This document shows positions 25,889-35,089 of a stretch of DNA of 64,000 nucleotides, piece after piece. A model generated the notes under the pieces. It made no database searches, was not told where the DNA came from, and saw nothing but the letters and a program-made list of their open reading frames with translations. How positions within the stretch are numbered: position 1 is the stretch's first letter; every line of letters begins with the position of its first letter. This DNA comes from Sphingobacterium sp. xlx-96 (GTDB lineage: Bacteria > Bacteroidota > Bacteroidia > Sphingobacteriales > Sphingobacteriaceae), in assembly GCF_011007365.1 (NCBI RefSeq), contig NZ_WFKM01000011.1, positions 1 to 64,000 of the forward strand, read 5' to 3'. A program made the position numbers and the translations under genes.

Positions 25889-28098
25889 TTTATAGTGATT
25901 TCTTGTGCGCCTTTTATTTTCAGGCTATTGTTATCTTTTGTTAGATCGTAGTGTGATCCATCTTTTAAAGTAACGGTATAAGCATTGCTTTTCATTCCGT
26001 ACAGTTGCACTAGACAGCTGTATTCCGAGCTGCCGAGCACTTGTATCTTTACCTGTTGATCTTTGCGGTCGATCTCTAGATAGGGGTACCCCATGTAGCA
26101 GCAGCTAGCATCATCATCTAGCAGTAGATAGTGGTATTTTATTAATTGAAATAGGAAGCCGGCGCCGTACACTTCTTGACCTACCTGACCTACCTGACCT
26201 ACCTGCCCGACAGCTTCCCAGCCGTCCCCCAGATCTTCTACCGGCATCCACAGCTCCTTATCGAGATATCCCGTTTTTACTTGGGTTGCCAAGATGTCTT
26301 TGGGTAATAGTGGGGGCAGATAATAGGCCAATCGACAAGACGCGTAATGGATATATTCGGCTATCAAGGCTTGCAGGTCCTGGGATACAGGAGCTTTTTT
26401 TGCGTGTGCCATCCGCAGGTAACGGTGAAAGCTAGCTAGGGTTTCCTGTTCTTCAAAAACAGCAGAATAGGAGGCGCCAGTCAATGGATAGAGACAAAAA
26501 AAAGTAGGATACTCTTTCGAATTACCATAACCTCTTTGCCAGATACCGGTATTGCGTAACAAGTTGCCCAAGCATAGCTCGCTGTAATCCAGATACTTCT
26601 TTTCTTTGGTCAATACCCATAGTTGCAAAAGTGCTTCGGCAGCATACGCGGTATTATTGGACTGGTAGATAAGGTCAAATCCAAATCGAAATAGGGTTTT
26701 TGCAGCCCGCTTGGCTTCTGTCAGATAAACCTTCTTGCCGCTGAGCGCATAAGCCTTTAACATTAAATAGGCGTACAAGCCAGCGACATCCTTCTCTCCA
26801 CCTTGACCGGGCTGTGCTTCTGCCTTAATGACTTCTAAGGTATCCAGATCGTAAAAGATAGGCCAATCATACTCAAAATGTTGAGCGACTTTAATACAGA
26901 ATCGAAGGGATTGATAAAATTTATTTTCCAAGTCCTCATCCAGATGTTTGGCTTCAAGAAGTGAAGCGAGTTGTATCAATGGATGGTGGAGGTACCATGA
27001 ATCCATGACACGGGGTTTCTTCTGTTCCTCCGAATGATCGAGATGATGCTCCTTGTTTGGTATCCAGCGAACAAAGGCTTTCAGAATAGGATCGAAGAAA
27101 TTAGTTAAACCTGCTGTAAGGCTCCCAATGACCTGTTGGGCATGGTTGGAACGCTCCAGCGGACTATGCAATACCAAAGGTGTCAATACAGCGAGCTGAA
27201 CCATACTCTCGGGTGGCGTGTCATAGTCGTTGAGGTAGGCATTCAAATAGGCGTTTTCTTCAACCTGCTGCCAACAGCCATGCGTGCGGACGAGCCCTTG
27301 CAATGCATAATGAGCATATCTGGGCAAGGGAAGCGTGCGGATGGCTGGACGGTCCAACTGTGCGTATATATAAGCTATTCCCTGTATGTAACGACGGGAC
27401 ATCGCTATACTATCTTTGGGTTGCGTGGGCTCGAATAGCAGATAGGCGCGGCAAAGTGTATATCGCTCTCCTTTTTGGATAGCACGTTCGTCAGATTGTG
27501 GGAGTGAAAGGCCGAGTTCTGGCCATTGCATGCTTACGACGTCGCTTAAGCTCTGCTGGGTATGCTCGGCATATTTGTTTAGTGCACTGAGATCTTGGAA
27601 ATACAGTAGGGTGCCGCTGCTTTTCGATCCGAAATCGGTGAAGCACACGCCCGATCTCAGCTGTTTTTGTAAATGGTAGATTGTTCCTTCGGCAGGTATC
27701 TTATAGTTTTGATCCTCCAAGATCAGGACTTCAGGATTGTTAGGCAACTTTGTTAAATGATTTTTGGGTTCCAAATGCGTCGTGTAGTGAATAAAAACGG
27801 ATTCACCACCGTGTAGCTGCACATTAATACGGTATAGGCCTAAGCTTGATTCAATCTCCAGATCAAGCCTGTGGGGTTCTAGACCTTTGCAGTGGACTAT
27901 ACTCGAGGGATCAGAAAGTTCTAACAGCCGAGCTAAGAGCAATCTGCCATTCCCAAGATTTACTTCCAATAAAATTTCAGAAGGTGTCTGATAGAGTGTG
28001 TAATCGTAACCATCCAGATCGTCCTGATAGAGTCGATTATATTCGCCGTTCACTAAATGCGATTTACTTAATTGCGCTGCAATAGAAAGGTTAGCCAT
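25876..28098 (-). CDS. Large (alpha/alpha)-barrel-like protein, possible glycosidase, unknown
   Basis: 740 residues without a signal peptide. An N-terminal beta-rich part (1-200) precedes many paired helices (about 250-600) with aromatic and acidic residues (RVMDSWYLHHPLIQLASLLE, GGEKDVAGLYAYLMLKAYAL, GIWQRGYGNSKEYP), as in (alpha/alpha)6-barrel sugar-acting enzymes, and a C-terminal beta domain. No family can be named. Residues around 625-635 repeat GQV three times from a 9-bp DNA repeat (26176-26210), possibly a length-variable site. The gene is first in a unit with the SDR and transcribed divergently from DUF4142 across a shared motif region. Confidence 0.6.
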   Translation of the reverse strand: MANLSIAAQLSKSHLVNGEYNRLYQDDLDGYDYTLYQTPSEILLEVNLGNGRLLLARLLELSDPSSIVHCKGLEPHRLDLEIESSLGLYRINVQLHGGESVFIHYTTHLEPKNHLTKLPNNPEVLILEDQNYKIPAEGTIYHLQKQLRSGVCFTDFGSKSSGTLLYFQDLSALNKYAEHTQQSLSDVVSMQWPELGLSLPQSDERAIQKGERYTLCRAYLLFEPTQPKDSIAMSRRYIQGIAYIYAQLDRPAIRTLPLPRYAHYALQGLVRTHGCWQQVEENAYLNAYLNDYDTPPESMVQLAVLTPLVLHSPLERSNHAQQVIGSLTAGLTNFFDPILKAFVRWIPNKEHHLDHSEEQKKPRVMDSWYLHHPLIQLASLLEAKHLDEDLENKFYQSLRFCIKVAQHFEYDWPIFYDLDTLEVIKAEAQPGQGGEKDVAGLYAYLMLKAYALSGKKVYLTEAKRAAKTLFRFGFDLIYQSNNTAYAAEALLQLWVLTKEKKYLDYSELCLGNLLRNTGIWQRGYGNSKEYPTFFCLYPLTGASYSAVFEEQETLASFHRYLRMAHAKKAPVSQDLQALIAEYIHYASCRLAYYLPPLLPKDILATQVKTGYLDKELWMPVEDLGDGWEAVGQVGQVGQVGQEVYGAGFLFQLIKYHYLLLDDDASCCYMGYPYLEIDRKDQQVKIQVLGSSEYSCLVQLYGMKSNAYTVTLKDGSHYDLTKDNNSLKIKGAQEITIKWKS
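26176..26210 (-). repeat. 9-bp tandem repeat inside the 740-residue gene
   Basis: CTGACCTAC in three nearly perfect tandem copies, flanked by degenerate copies. In frame it encodes the repeated GQV. Copy-number change in units of 9 bp would keep the frame. Confidence 0.75.
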
Positions 28099-28313
28099 AG
28101 TAGATATACAACTGTTTCGTGGCTTAAGAACAGTCGAGTAGGGGCTTGGTTCGAACGTCTACATAAACCCGTATTAAAAAGTAGGGCTACGTATTAATTA
28201 ATAAGCGAGGCGTATAAATACTGAAAAGAAAATAAAAGACAACTATTGTTTGGCAGAGGTGTTCGGAACATGTAATAACAACATGATTTTCAAACACTCA
28301 TGATTTATAGACA
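28099..28313. promoter_or_regulatory. Divergent control region with TAAATAC motif
   Basis: Between the 740-residue gene (minus) and DUF4142 (plus). Contains CGTATAAATACTG at 28211-28223 (extended TAAATACTGAAAAGA, 28215-28229, identical to 31817-31831) and two CGTATTA words near 28170 and 28190. These fit a shared promoter element of the stress block. Confidence 0.45.
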
Positions 28314-28883
28314 ATGAAAAAGTATTTAAATTGGACTGTTGTAATTCTAGGAATTATAACCTTTATGTCCTTCGGACAACAGAATGCCGAGCAAGATTTT
28401 GTAAACAAAGCTATCATGGCCAACCAATATGAAACAGCGCTGGCGCAACAAGCGGCAGAACGCTCCTCGAATGAATCGATCAAGGCTTATTCGCAGATGT
28501 TGGTCGAAGATCACCAAAAAGTAGCCAGCGATTTGCAAAAGTATGCCGAATCAAAAGGCTGGACCGTATCTACGGAGCTGGGTACCACACACAAAGGACT
28601 ATTGGGTACCTTAGAAGGTACGGACAGCATTGCCTATGACCAAGCTTTTAAAGATGCTGCAATAGCATCGCACGAGGAGGCGATCGCTATGTATGAAGAA
28701 ACACACGGTAGTAGTACGATCACGGACGAGAGCTTGAAAACCTGGATAGCAGACACCTTGCCTTCTTTAAAGGCTCATCTGGGACAAGCACAGGAATTGA
28801 AGACAGATATGTCCAAACCTGTGAAACCTGTGGAAAATGCAATTCCTCCTATGGTACCTCCTGTAAATAAAAATAAAAGCTAA
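28314..28883 (+). CDS. DUF4142 protein, exported four-helix bundle
   Basis: 189 residues. The signal peptide (1-22) ends FMSFGQ. The DUF4142 body shows DFVNKAIMANQYETALAQQA, then YSQMLVEDHQKVASDL and the C-terminal LKTWIADTLPSLKAHLGQA, predicted as a ferritin-like helical bundle. Family members are periplasmic and induced by stress. The Pro-rich tail PVKPVENAIPPMVPPV is unusual. A small charged protein follows after 5 bp. Confidence 0.85.
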   Translation: MKKYLNWTVVILGIITFMSFGQQNAEQDFVNKAIMANQYETALAQQAAERSSNESIKAYSQMLVEDHQKVASDLQKYAESKGWTVSTELGTTHKGLLGTLEGTDSIAYDQAFKDAAIASHEEAIAMYEETHGSSTITDESLKTWIADTLPSLKAHLGQAQELKTDMSKPVKPVENAIPPMVPPVNKNKS

Positions 28884-28888
28884 TCACT

Positions 28889-29107
28889 ATGGCGACAAAA
28901 GACGAGAATAAGCTGGTGGGGAATGAAATGGAAAAGAAGAAAAAGGTCAGGTTAAGTAGTAAAGGAAAGGTGCTAGAGGATGTGGATGTGAAGCACGATG
29001 GCGATGCAGAGGCAGGTGTAGATCCGCAGGAAGAGCAGATCAACGATATGCCGAATGACCCGACGGATAGACCATTGGAACCCACCAAAAATAAAAGAAA
29101 TCCCTAA
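28889..29107 (+). CDS. Small highly charged protein, unknown
   Basis: 72 residues: basic first third (EKKKKVRLSSKGKVLE), then acidic and Pro/Asp-rich (DGDAEAGVDPQEEQINDMPN), no hydrophobic core, so it is predicted disordered. It is cotranscribed with DUF4142 (5-bp gap). Such hydrophilic proteins often protect against desiccation, which here is only analogy. Confidence 0.6.
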   Translation: MATKDENKLVGNEMEKKKKVRLSSKGKVLEDVDVKHDGDAEAGVDPQEEQINDMPNDPTDRPLEPTKNKRNP

Positions 29108-29148
29108 ACACGTTCTCTTGGGGAAGTGACACATAGCTGTGCACAATT

Positions 29149-29183
29149 AGCAGTGCCCACTTTTACACCGTTCGGGCACTGCT
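29149..29183 (+). terminator. Hairpin terminator after the DUF4142 unit
   Basis: Perfect 10-bp stem AGCAGTGCCC/GGGCACTGCT with a 15-base loop, followed by TGATTTAAA. Confidence 0.65.
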
Positions 29184-29216
29184 TGATTTAAATAGCAAAC
29201 TTTAAACACAATAGAT

Positions 29217-29408
29217 ATGAAGCAGATCTTATTTAGTACAATAATGCTTGTTGTTTTAGGAACAGCAGCATGCGGCAATAGAAATAACACAGATGGAGCA
29301 GATCAGCATGAGCGTATGCCGGATAATAACTACGATACGCCCATAGATACTACGCGAAAAGACAGCATCGATAGTCTGCCACCGACACCTATCGTGCCGA
29401 TGATGTAG
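29217..29408 (+). CDS. Small lipoprotein
   Basis: 63 residues. The signal ends in the lipobox LGTAAC (Cys at 20). The mature part is short, acidic and Asp/Pro-rich (DNNYDTPIDTTRKDSIDSLP) and strongly resembles the lipoprotein at 38257-38484, which also ends in a DTxxKDSI motif. No domain. Likely envelope-anchored, disordered tail. Confidence 0.65.
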   Translation: MKQILFSTIMLVVLGTAACGNRNNTDGADQHERMPDNNYDTPIDTTRKDSIDSLPPTPIVPMM

Positions 29409-29493
29409 TTTATCCTTTTATAGGAGATGGCGGAGTGATTGTCTAAAACAAAGCTTCGCCTTCTTTGTTGGAACAATAATTAATTTTCTTAAA

Positions 29494-30198
29494 ATGGAAC
29501 AGCGAAATAAGGTGTTAATGATGCTAACCTCACACGATCGGATGGATAGCACCACGGATAAGACAGGAGTGTGGTTAGGGGAGATGACCGACCCTTATTA
29601 CGAACTGTTGGATGCGGGCTTTGAAGTGACGATGTGCAGTCCACTGGGCGGAGCGCCTCCTGTGGACCCCATGAGTAAGCTTACCGAACATATTACAGCC
29701 TCCAATAGGCGGTTCTTAGCGGACGAAACCGCTCAACAATCCTTTGAGAATACCCTCCCGATGGAAAATGTAAAGGCTTCTGCCTTTGATGCTGTCTTTA
29801 TCGCTGGTGGGCATGGCCCGCTATGGGATCTCGCCCGGCACCCACATGTGGGGCGCATACTATGCGAATTTGTCGATCAGGAAAAGCCGATAGCTGCGAT
29901 ATGTCATGGACCTGCAGCTTTATTTGCCATGGAGGCGTGTAGGCCTGGATATCTCAATGCACGGCGCCTTACCTCATTTACCAATATGGAAGAGTCGATC
30001 GTGATGCGCAAAGATAATATCCCGTATGAACTCGAAACCAGGCTTGTGGAAAATGGAGCAGACTTTAGTCATGCGGTCGTACCTTTTATGCCCCATGTGG
30101 TATTGGACGAAAACCTGATTACGGGACAGAATCCCTTGTCTGCTGCGCCAGCGGCTAGAACACTAATTGAATTGATCCGTTTTCCAAAGCCGCTTTAA
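29494..30198 (+). CDS. Hsp31-like DJ-1/PfpI protein
   Basis: 234 residues. The catalytic elbow reads AAICHGPAAL (Cys137, His138), the conserved Glu lies near residue 30 (WLGEMTDPYYEL), and the long insertion relative to PfpI types (AGGHGPLWDLARHP) matches the Hsp31/glyoxalase III subgroup. Its role is detoxification of methylglyoxal-type carbonyls or holdase activity under stress. It stands alone between two terminator-like sequences. Confidence 0.92.
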   Translation: MEQRNKVLMMLTSHDRMDSTTDKTGVWLGEMTDPYYELLDAGFEVTMCSPLGGAPPVDPMSKLTEHITASNRRFLADETAQQSFENTLPMENVKASAFDAVFIAGGHGPLWDLARHPHVGRILCEFVDQEKPIAAICHGPAALFAMEACRPGYLNARRLTSFTNMEESIVMRKDNIPYELETRLVENGADFSHAVVPFMPHVVLDENLITGQNPLSAAPAARTLIELIRFPKPL

Positions 30199-30199
30199 G

Positions 30200-30451
30200 C
30201 TATTCTCTAAAAATAAAATAATAAACCAGCAGCGTTGCATTGACCAATACAGAGAATGCATTGGATAATATAATCGGCCATTCGGTTTTCATAAGCCCGT
30301 ACACCACCCATAAGGAGACGCCTAGTAATAATACAACGATCATAACAGGTGACAAGGTCTGTGTGTCTTTTTCTTTTAGGACTTTGATCAACTGGGGCAA
30401 CATCGATATGGAGGTCAGTATGCCTGCAGCGATGCCGATTAGTATTTCCAT
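30200..30451 (-). CDS. SemiSWEET-type sugar transporter
   Basis: 83 residues from Met17 of a slightly longer frame (start at 30499 possible). Three membrane helices (about 3-22, 33-52, 59-80) with the PQ-loop motif MLPQLIKVLKEKDTQTLS. SemiSWEETs work as dimers to carry mono- or disaccharides. The start at 30451 gives MEILIGIAAGILTSI, as in most homologues. It is convergent with the Hsp31-like gene with only 1 bp between stops. Confidence 0.85.
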   Translation of the reverse strand: MEILIGIAAGILTSISMLPQLIKVLKEKDTQTLSPVMIVVLLLGVSLWVVYGLMKTEWPIILSNAFSVLVNATLLVYYFIFRE

Positions 30452-30631
30452 AGCTAAGGATTTAAGAGTTGTACTGCTTGGGGAACAAGCCGCAACCAAA
30501 AGCGTTTGGAAACAGCGACTTTTAGGGTGTATTTACGGGGGCCATAAGAATAAATACCCAAATTAAAGATATTGTCAACCAAGCCAGTATTGGAATGTTT
30601 TAATCGTATTAATCAACAAAAAAGAGATATT
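30452..30631. promoter_or_regulatory. Intergenic region with GTATTTA/TAAATAC pair
   Basis: Upstream of the DUF892 gene: GGGTGTATTTACGGGG at 30525-30540 and TAAATACCC at 30551-30559, opposite orientations 10-20 bp apart. Another instance of the stress-block motif. Confidence 0.45.
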
Positions 30632-31150
30632 ATGGCACAAATGAAAGAATCTAATATGCCCAATGCGCATTTGCACGAATTGTTTGTCGATGAGTTGAAA
30701 GACATTCTTGGAGCCGAGCGCCAATTGCTCACGGGATTAAAGAAAATGGCAAACGCCGCCAACAGCGAAAAACTGAGAGGTGCATTTGAAACGCATTATG
30801 GACAGACAGAAGGACAGATCGAACGTTTAAAAAGTATTTTTTCGACGCTTGGGCTAGCACCGCGCGGAAAAAAATGTAAGGCGATGGAAGGCTTGCTTGC
30901 GGAAGCAGAAGAGATCATCGAAGATTTTCAGGATAGTCCCGAAGTGATCGATGCAGCATTGATCGTTGCTGCGCAAAAAGTGGAACATTATGAGATAGCG
31001 AGCTACGGTAGTCTGGCGACCTTCGCAGATCTTATGCAACATGAGGAGGCGAAGGAGCTTCTGGGGCAAACTTTGGCAGAAGAAAAAGAAACGGATATGT
31101 TATTGACCGAATTAGCAATGAGTCGGGCCAATAAACCATCAAATATATAG
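30632..31150 (+). CDS. DUF892 (YciF/YciE-like) ferritin-fold protein
   Basis: 172 residues from Met21 of a longer frame (start at 30572 possible); the chosen start follows AAAGAGA by 8 bp. The body shows LHELFVDELKDILGAERQLL, then ETHYGQTEGQIERLKSIF and KVEHYEIASYGSLATFADLM, with paired Glu/His residues that bind two metals in YciF. Proteins of this family are induced by osmotic and oxidative stress. The A/T-rich upstream region has the motif described above. Confidence 0.9.
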   Translation: MAQMKESNMPNAHLHELFVDELKDILGAERQLLTGLKKMANAANSEKLRGAFETHYGQTEGQIERLKSIFSTLGLAPRGKKCKAMEGLLAEAEEIIEDFQDSPEVIDAALIVAAQKVEHYEIASYGSLATFADLMQHEEAKELLGQTLAEEKETDMLLTELAMSRANKPSNI

Positions 31151-31287
31151 ACAGTGTTAAGTTTATTTGTTGTTTAGCGTGGTTACCAGATGATTTATTC
31201 GTTTGGTAACGCGCTTAATTGGTAGGAGGAGCATAAGCATAAAGGCTTTTTGAAATGGAAGTGTTGTCGACTTCGATGTTTATAATT

Positions 31288-31315
31288 AGACCATCAAGCT
31301 GCTGCTCGATGGTCT
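31288..31315. terminator. Bidirectional hairpin between DUF892 and the acidic protein gene
   Basis: Stem AGACCATC/GATGGTCT with a 12-base loop between convergent genes, followed by CTT. A second weaker hairpin (GTTACCA/TGGTAAC, 31182-31210) lies upstream. Confidence 0.6.
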
Positions 31316-31322
31316 CTTACAT

Positions 31323-31757
31323 TTAGATAATCTGAGAGTTGTCTTCTTTCATCGGATCGGTACCAGGCTGTATCGTAGGATCCCGATCGATATTGTCCCG
31401 ATCTTGGTCCGGATCCAGATAATCGGTATCGATCTCACGGTCGGTGTCGGGTTCTATCTCATCAATATCGGGCACGGGTGCTTCCATAGGATCCATTTCG
31501 GGCTGTTCGCTCGGTTCATTTTCCTCCATCTCATCGATCTCCGGGGTTTCCCGTTCTAATGGATCTACATCGGGTTGCTCAGGAGGGAGGTTCTCCACAC
31601 CTTCCCGGTCTGGAGAGAGTCCCGTAGATTCTTCTGTTTTTTGAGAAGAATAAGGCGCATCATTATCCTCGCCTGGCATGCCTGGATTATTGCCCACTAA
31701 ACTAATCGCTACGATGAGACCTGGTCGCATGGTAACTTCATTTGCTTGCTCTTTCAT
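31323..31757 (-). CDS. Acidic Pro/Asp/Glu-rich low-complexity protein
   Basis: 144 residues, about a third Asp+Glu, without hydrophobic core beyond RPGLIVAISLV (11-21). The middle repeats a degenerate P(E/D)(Q/M)xxxDPxE unit: NLPPEQPDVDPLERETPEID, then SEQPEMDPMEAPVPDID. Predicted to be disordered. Function unknown; comparable acidic proteins bind calcium or other cations. Upstream (31817-31831) lies the same TAAATACTGAAAAGA word as before DUF4142. Confidence 0.6.
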   Translation of the reverse strand: MKEQANEVTMRPGLIVAISLVGNNPGMPGEDNDAPYSSQKTEESTGLSPDREGVENLPPEQPDVDPLERETPEIDEMEENEPSEQPEMDPMEAPVPDIDEIEPDTDREIDTDYLDPDQDRDNIDRDPTIQPGTDPMKEDNSQII

Positions 31758-31941
31758 GTTTTCTAGTATTAAATGTTTGCTGTATGAACGCTCGGAGAAT
31801 GCTTTGGTTGCTGGATTAAATACTGAAAAGAGGAGGCAAAATACCTGAATATGAAGCGCGAGTTAAGCAAATGTACCTATCGATGGATAGACCTCCTTTG
31901 CGATACAACTCTTTAGGTATCTCGGCTGTTATACGTATTAA

Positions 31942-32472
31942 ATGAATACTTCTATGAATATAGTTATTGATGAACAGGCTTTACACGCATGCGGAAAGCT
32001 ATTGACCGCCTATAAATGGAAGCTGGCATGTGTAGAAAGTATGACAGCGGGCTTTTTAAGCAGTGTCTACGCGATGGAGGTACACAGTGGCGACTATTTT
32101 TTAGGATCGATCGTATGTTACGAGGATACCGTAAAAAAGAGCTTGCTGGCGGTGCCTGCAGCAAAGTTGGAAAAGTACTGTGCAGAATCGGCTGTCGCTA
32201 CTTTGAGGATCCTAGATGGACTGCGGGCACAATTTCCACAGGCGCAGGTGTATGTCAGCGTAACGGGACTTGCTTATGAGACGGAGAATCCTAAACAGAA
32301 GCGTCCGATAGGTACCGTATACTATGCTTTTGGTCTGGAAGACAATACTGTCATTTATAAAAGAAAATATAACGGAAACGCCGCTGAGATAATTGTAAAA
32401 ACCTGTAACGGTATACTCTCTGATCTGTCCAAATGGCTGACGGTACAGGCAAAAGAAAAAAGTGAAAACTAA
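31942..32472 (+). CDS. CinA-family nicotinamide-nucleotide amidase-like protein
   Basis: 176 residues covering only the C-terminal CinA domain: WKLACVESMTAGFLSSVYA carries the catalytic ES-TAG motif, followed by YFLGSIVCYEDTVKKSLL and YVSVTGLA. These enzymes deamidate NMN to NaMN in NAD salvage (PncC). The N-terminal COG1058 domain of full CinA is absent, as in PncC types. It starts with ATG at 31942 after a CGTATTAA word. GH130 follows after 40 bp. Confidence 0.85.
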   Translation: MNTSMNIVIDEQALHACGKLLTAYKWKLACVESMTAGFLSSVYAMEVHSGDYFLGSIVCYEDTVKKSLLAVPAAKLEKYCAESAVATLRILDGLRAQFPQAQVYVSVTGLAYETENPKQKRPIGTVYYAFGLEDNTVIYKRKYNGNAAEIIVKTCNGILSDLSKWLTVQAKEKSEN

Positions 32473-32511
32473 ATACGGTAAAGGATGGTTATAGTTTAAA
32501 AATCTTATATC

Positions 32512-33978
32512 ATGTCCTTACAGGTAGTCCGTAAAAATATATTCTTCAAACCCGATTCGAAAAGGGTGCTTGCGCGTTATTTCAACCTCAGCGTGGAGCG
32601 TACCACCAAAATTGTATACCGTATTCTTAAGAGTTCCAGAGAGCAAAAGACGGATATGCTCAACCAGCTCCTGCGTAATTTTTCTAAAAGGCATCGCAGC
32701 GTCCTTGACATCTGGGAGCGTAACTTTAAACGTACCGAAGCGAGACTACTGGATCAGGAACTGCGTGATCGCGAGTATTCGCAGCAGGAGCGTTTATTGA
32801 TCGGAGCCTATTTTACGATGGAATATTCGGTAGAGGCAGCGGCATTTTTCAACCCTTCTATTGTAGAATCTCCAGATCAGACCCAGTTGAGAGATGGAGA
32901 AAAACGCATTATCCTGAGCTTTAGGGCTACTGGTGAAGGCCATGTATCTTCTATCGTATTCAGATCGGCCATAATCGATCGTCATTTAAACATTCACGTG
33001 GATGAAGTCGGCAAGTTATTGGAGAAACCCAAGCAGGTAAAGAGTCACCGTTATCAGAAAGCTGACTTTTTGGAGAAGCTGTTGCAGATCCATGATCCGG
33101 AAAAGGAAATGCTGGATAGAATTACGGATAAGATGGCCGCCAGTTTTACCTATGAAGAGCTACGCCAGTATGTGACAGAAATCCAACAGGAAAATAAGCT
33201 GGATATCGAAGGACAGACCCTAATGACACATATTCTGTGGTTAGCCTCTTCGCATTATGAAATGACATATTCCTTGGATACTTCATTATCCGAACGGGTT
33301 ATTTTTCCGATTTCGGATACGGAAAAAAACGGTATCGAAGATGCGCGTTTTGTACGATTTGTCAGCGAAGGAGGTAAGCCGGTATATTACGCAACATATA
33401 CGGCCTATGATGGACTGACTATATTGCCAAAGTTGCTCTCCACAAAGGATTTTGTGAATTTTAAGGTGCAGCCCATCAATGGTAAGATCGCCAATAAGGG
33501 AGCGGCACTATTCCCACGAAAAATACAAGGGAAATACGCGATGCTCTGTAGGGTGGATGGTGAAAGCAATTATATCGCTTTTTCGGAAGATCTGATCAAC
33601 TGGCATCAGGAAGTAACATTGCTCAAGGAGCCCGAATTCCCTTGGGAGTATGTACAGTTAGGCAATTGCGGGTCGCCCATAGAGACATCCAAAGGCTGGT
33701 TGGTACTGACCCACAGCGTAGGCCCTATGCGGGAATATACCTTAGGAGCAATTCTTTTGGACCTGGAGGATCCGACCAAAATAGTAGGAAAACTCAATGA
33801 GCCTTTGCTCTATCCCAATACGGACGAACGCGAAGGGTACGTCCCTAATGTGGTATATTCCTGTGGGCAACTCATACACAACGGTCATCTGGTGATTCCG
33901 TACGCCATGTCCGATCATGCTTCGACCTATGCTACGATCTGTCTAGACGACTTGTTGGATGCACTTACGGATTGTTAA
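32512..33978 (+). CDS. Glycoside hydrolase family 130 (mannoside phosphorylase-like)
   Basis: 488 residues. The five-bladed propeller of GH130 occupies about 210-480; GIEDARFVRF carries the candidate general-acid Asp, and YTAYDGLT, GKIANKGAALFP and LTHSVGPMREY are typical phosphate/sugar-site strands. The first 200 residues are a helical region found in the longer GH130 members. GH130 enzymes phosphorolyse beta-mannosides or beta-1,2-mannobiose. Its stop lies 3 bp from the converging stop of the partner protein; the GT4 at 35090 suggests a built-in synthesis and recycling of an oligosaccharide, which is inference. Confidence 0.9.
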   Translation: MSLQVVRKNIFFKPDSKRVLARYFNLSVERTTKIVYRILKSSREQKTDMLNQLLRNFSKRHRSVLDIWERNFKRTEARLLDQELRDREYSQQERLLIGAYFTMEYSVEAAAFFNPSIVESPDQTQLRDGEKRIILSFRATGEGHVSSIVFRSAIIDRHLNIHVDEVGKLLEKPKQVKSHRYQKADFLEKLLQIHDPEKEMLDRITDKMAASFTYEELRQYVTEIQQENKLDIEGQTLMTHILWLASSHYEMTYSLDTSLSERVIFPISDTEKNGIEDARFVRFVSEGGKPVYYATYTAYDGLTILPKLLSTKDFVNFKVQPINGKIANKGAALFPRKIQGKYAMLCRVDGESNYIAFSEDLINWHQEVTLLKEPEFPWEYVQLGNCGSPIETSKGWLVLTHSVGPMREYTLGAILLDLEDPTKIVGKLNEPLLYPNTDEREGYVPNVVYSCGQLIHNGHLVIPYAMSDHASTYATICLDDLLDALTDC

Positions 33979-33981
33979 CCG

Positions 33982-35079
33982 CTAATCGTCTAGACCATAA
34001 CAAACATACAGATAGGCCTGCCAAAAGCTAATGCTACTCTCAGCACCTTGATTGAGATTTAGCCCGAACCGTTCTAAGCCATCGCAACATCCTTTGGTGA
34101 CAGCGTCGTACAAGGGTATCCCGAGCTCATTTTTACCGAAAAACCATTGTAGACATTGGATCATACGCTGTTTGTAAGTGCTGTCGCCGGATAATCCGAA
34201 AAGTTCTTTGTACAGGAGTATGCTGGACGGCACCTCTATCGGTTGTTGTGCAAATATGCTACGTTTACTGCCCCGTACATACCAGCTTTCATTACCAATG
34301 GTGGAAAGATAGCCTTTTTCGAATAGCAGGCTGTCGAGGAATGAAGCTGTCTCTCGACCTATCGTAATCATGGACTCTTGCTTCAGGAGTATGCCGCTAC
34401 GTAACACCGCTAGCGGAATGACCGCATTATCGTAGGCAAGTATCTGTTCGTACCAATTCCAATCGGGGCTGTGACTGCCCTTGTATTCGTCCAATAAATA
34501 ATAGTTGAGTTGTTTTATATAGAGTAAGATCTTATCGTCCGAGCGATTGGAAGCATGGTAGTGCTGTAACCCTAAAAGCGTGTAACTAACCGCCCTCACG
34601 GATTTTAGGGCAACACAGTGGGGCAGGGCCTTGTGCAGTATCTCTTCAGCCAGGAAGACCAGTTCAGGATCCTGGGTATAGCGGAGAAAGTGGCCTAAGG
34701 CCCATAAGGTACGCCCGTAGCTATCTTCTGTCCCATACTCATCTAAAAATTGATGATCAAAGGAAAGGAGATTGCGGAATCTGCCGCAGTCTCTCTGCAT
34801 ATAGTGGATGTAAGCAAGATAGGTATAAGCCAGATCTTTAAATTCGCCGGACGGATGCGCCTGAGTGGACAAGGTGGTCAATAATAAGGCCCGAGCGGTG
34901 TCATCTAGGCAATAACCGTGTCTGTAATTAGGTATGCTGTAGGTTGCATGCTGCACGATAGATACCTGATTGGTCATCCGTCGGATATGAGCGAGATCAA
35001 AAGCTGGAAGCTCCGGGATAATCTCTTGTAAGACCCCAAATTCGAAAAGTGAGTCGACTGTATTTACTTCTTGTTTCAT
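33982..35079 (-). CDS. Helical (alpha/alpha)-barrel partner of a GT4 glycosyltransferase
   Basis: 365 residues with an all-helical repeat layout: YRHGYCLDDTARALLLTTL, then YGRTLWALGHFLRYTQDPEL and WNWYEQILAYDNAVIPLAVL. This module is often fused to, or encoded beside, GT4 glycosyltransferases with GH130 next to it. Asp in YCLDDTARALL and the WYEQ segment look like candidate active-site residues. It follows the GT4 gene by 10 bp, so it is in the same unit. Function unverified. Confidence 0.75.
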   Translation of the reverse strand: MKQEVNTVDSLFEFGVLQEIIPELPAFDLAHIRRMTNQVSIVQHATYSIPNYRHGYCLDDTARALLLTTLSTQAHPSGEFKDLAYTYLAYIHYMQRDCGRFRNLLSFDHQFLDEYGTEDSYGRTLWALGHFLRYTQDPELVFLAEEILHKALPHCVALKSVRAVSYTLLGLQHYHASNRSDDKILLYIKQLNYYLLDEYKGSHSPDWNWYEQILAYDNAVIPLAVLRSGILLKQESMITIGRETASFLDSLLFEKGYLSTIGNESWYVRGSKRSIFAQQPIEVPSSILLYKELFGLSGDSTYKQRMIQCLQWFFGKNELGIPLYDAVTKGCCDGLERFGLNLNQGAESSISFWQAYLYVCYGLDD

Positions 35080-35089
35080 CGCTTATTAC

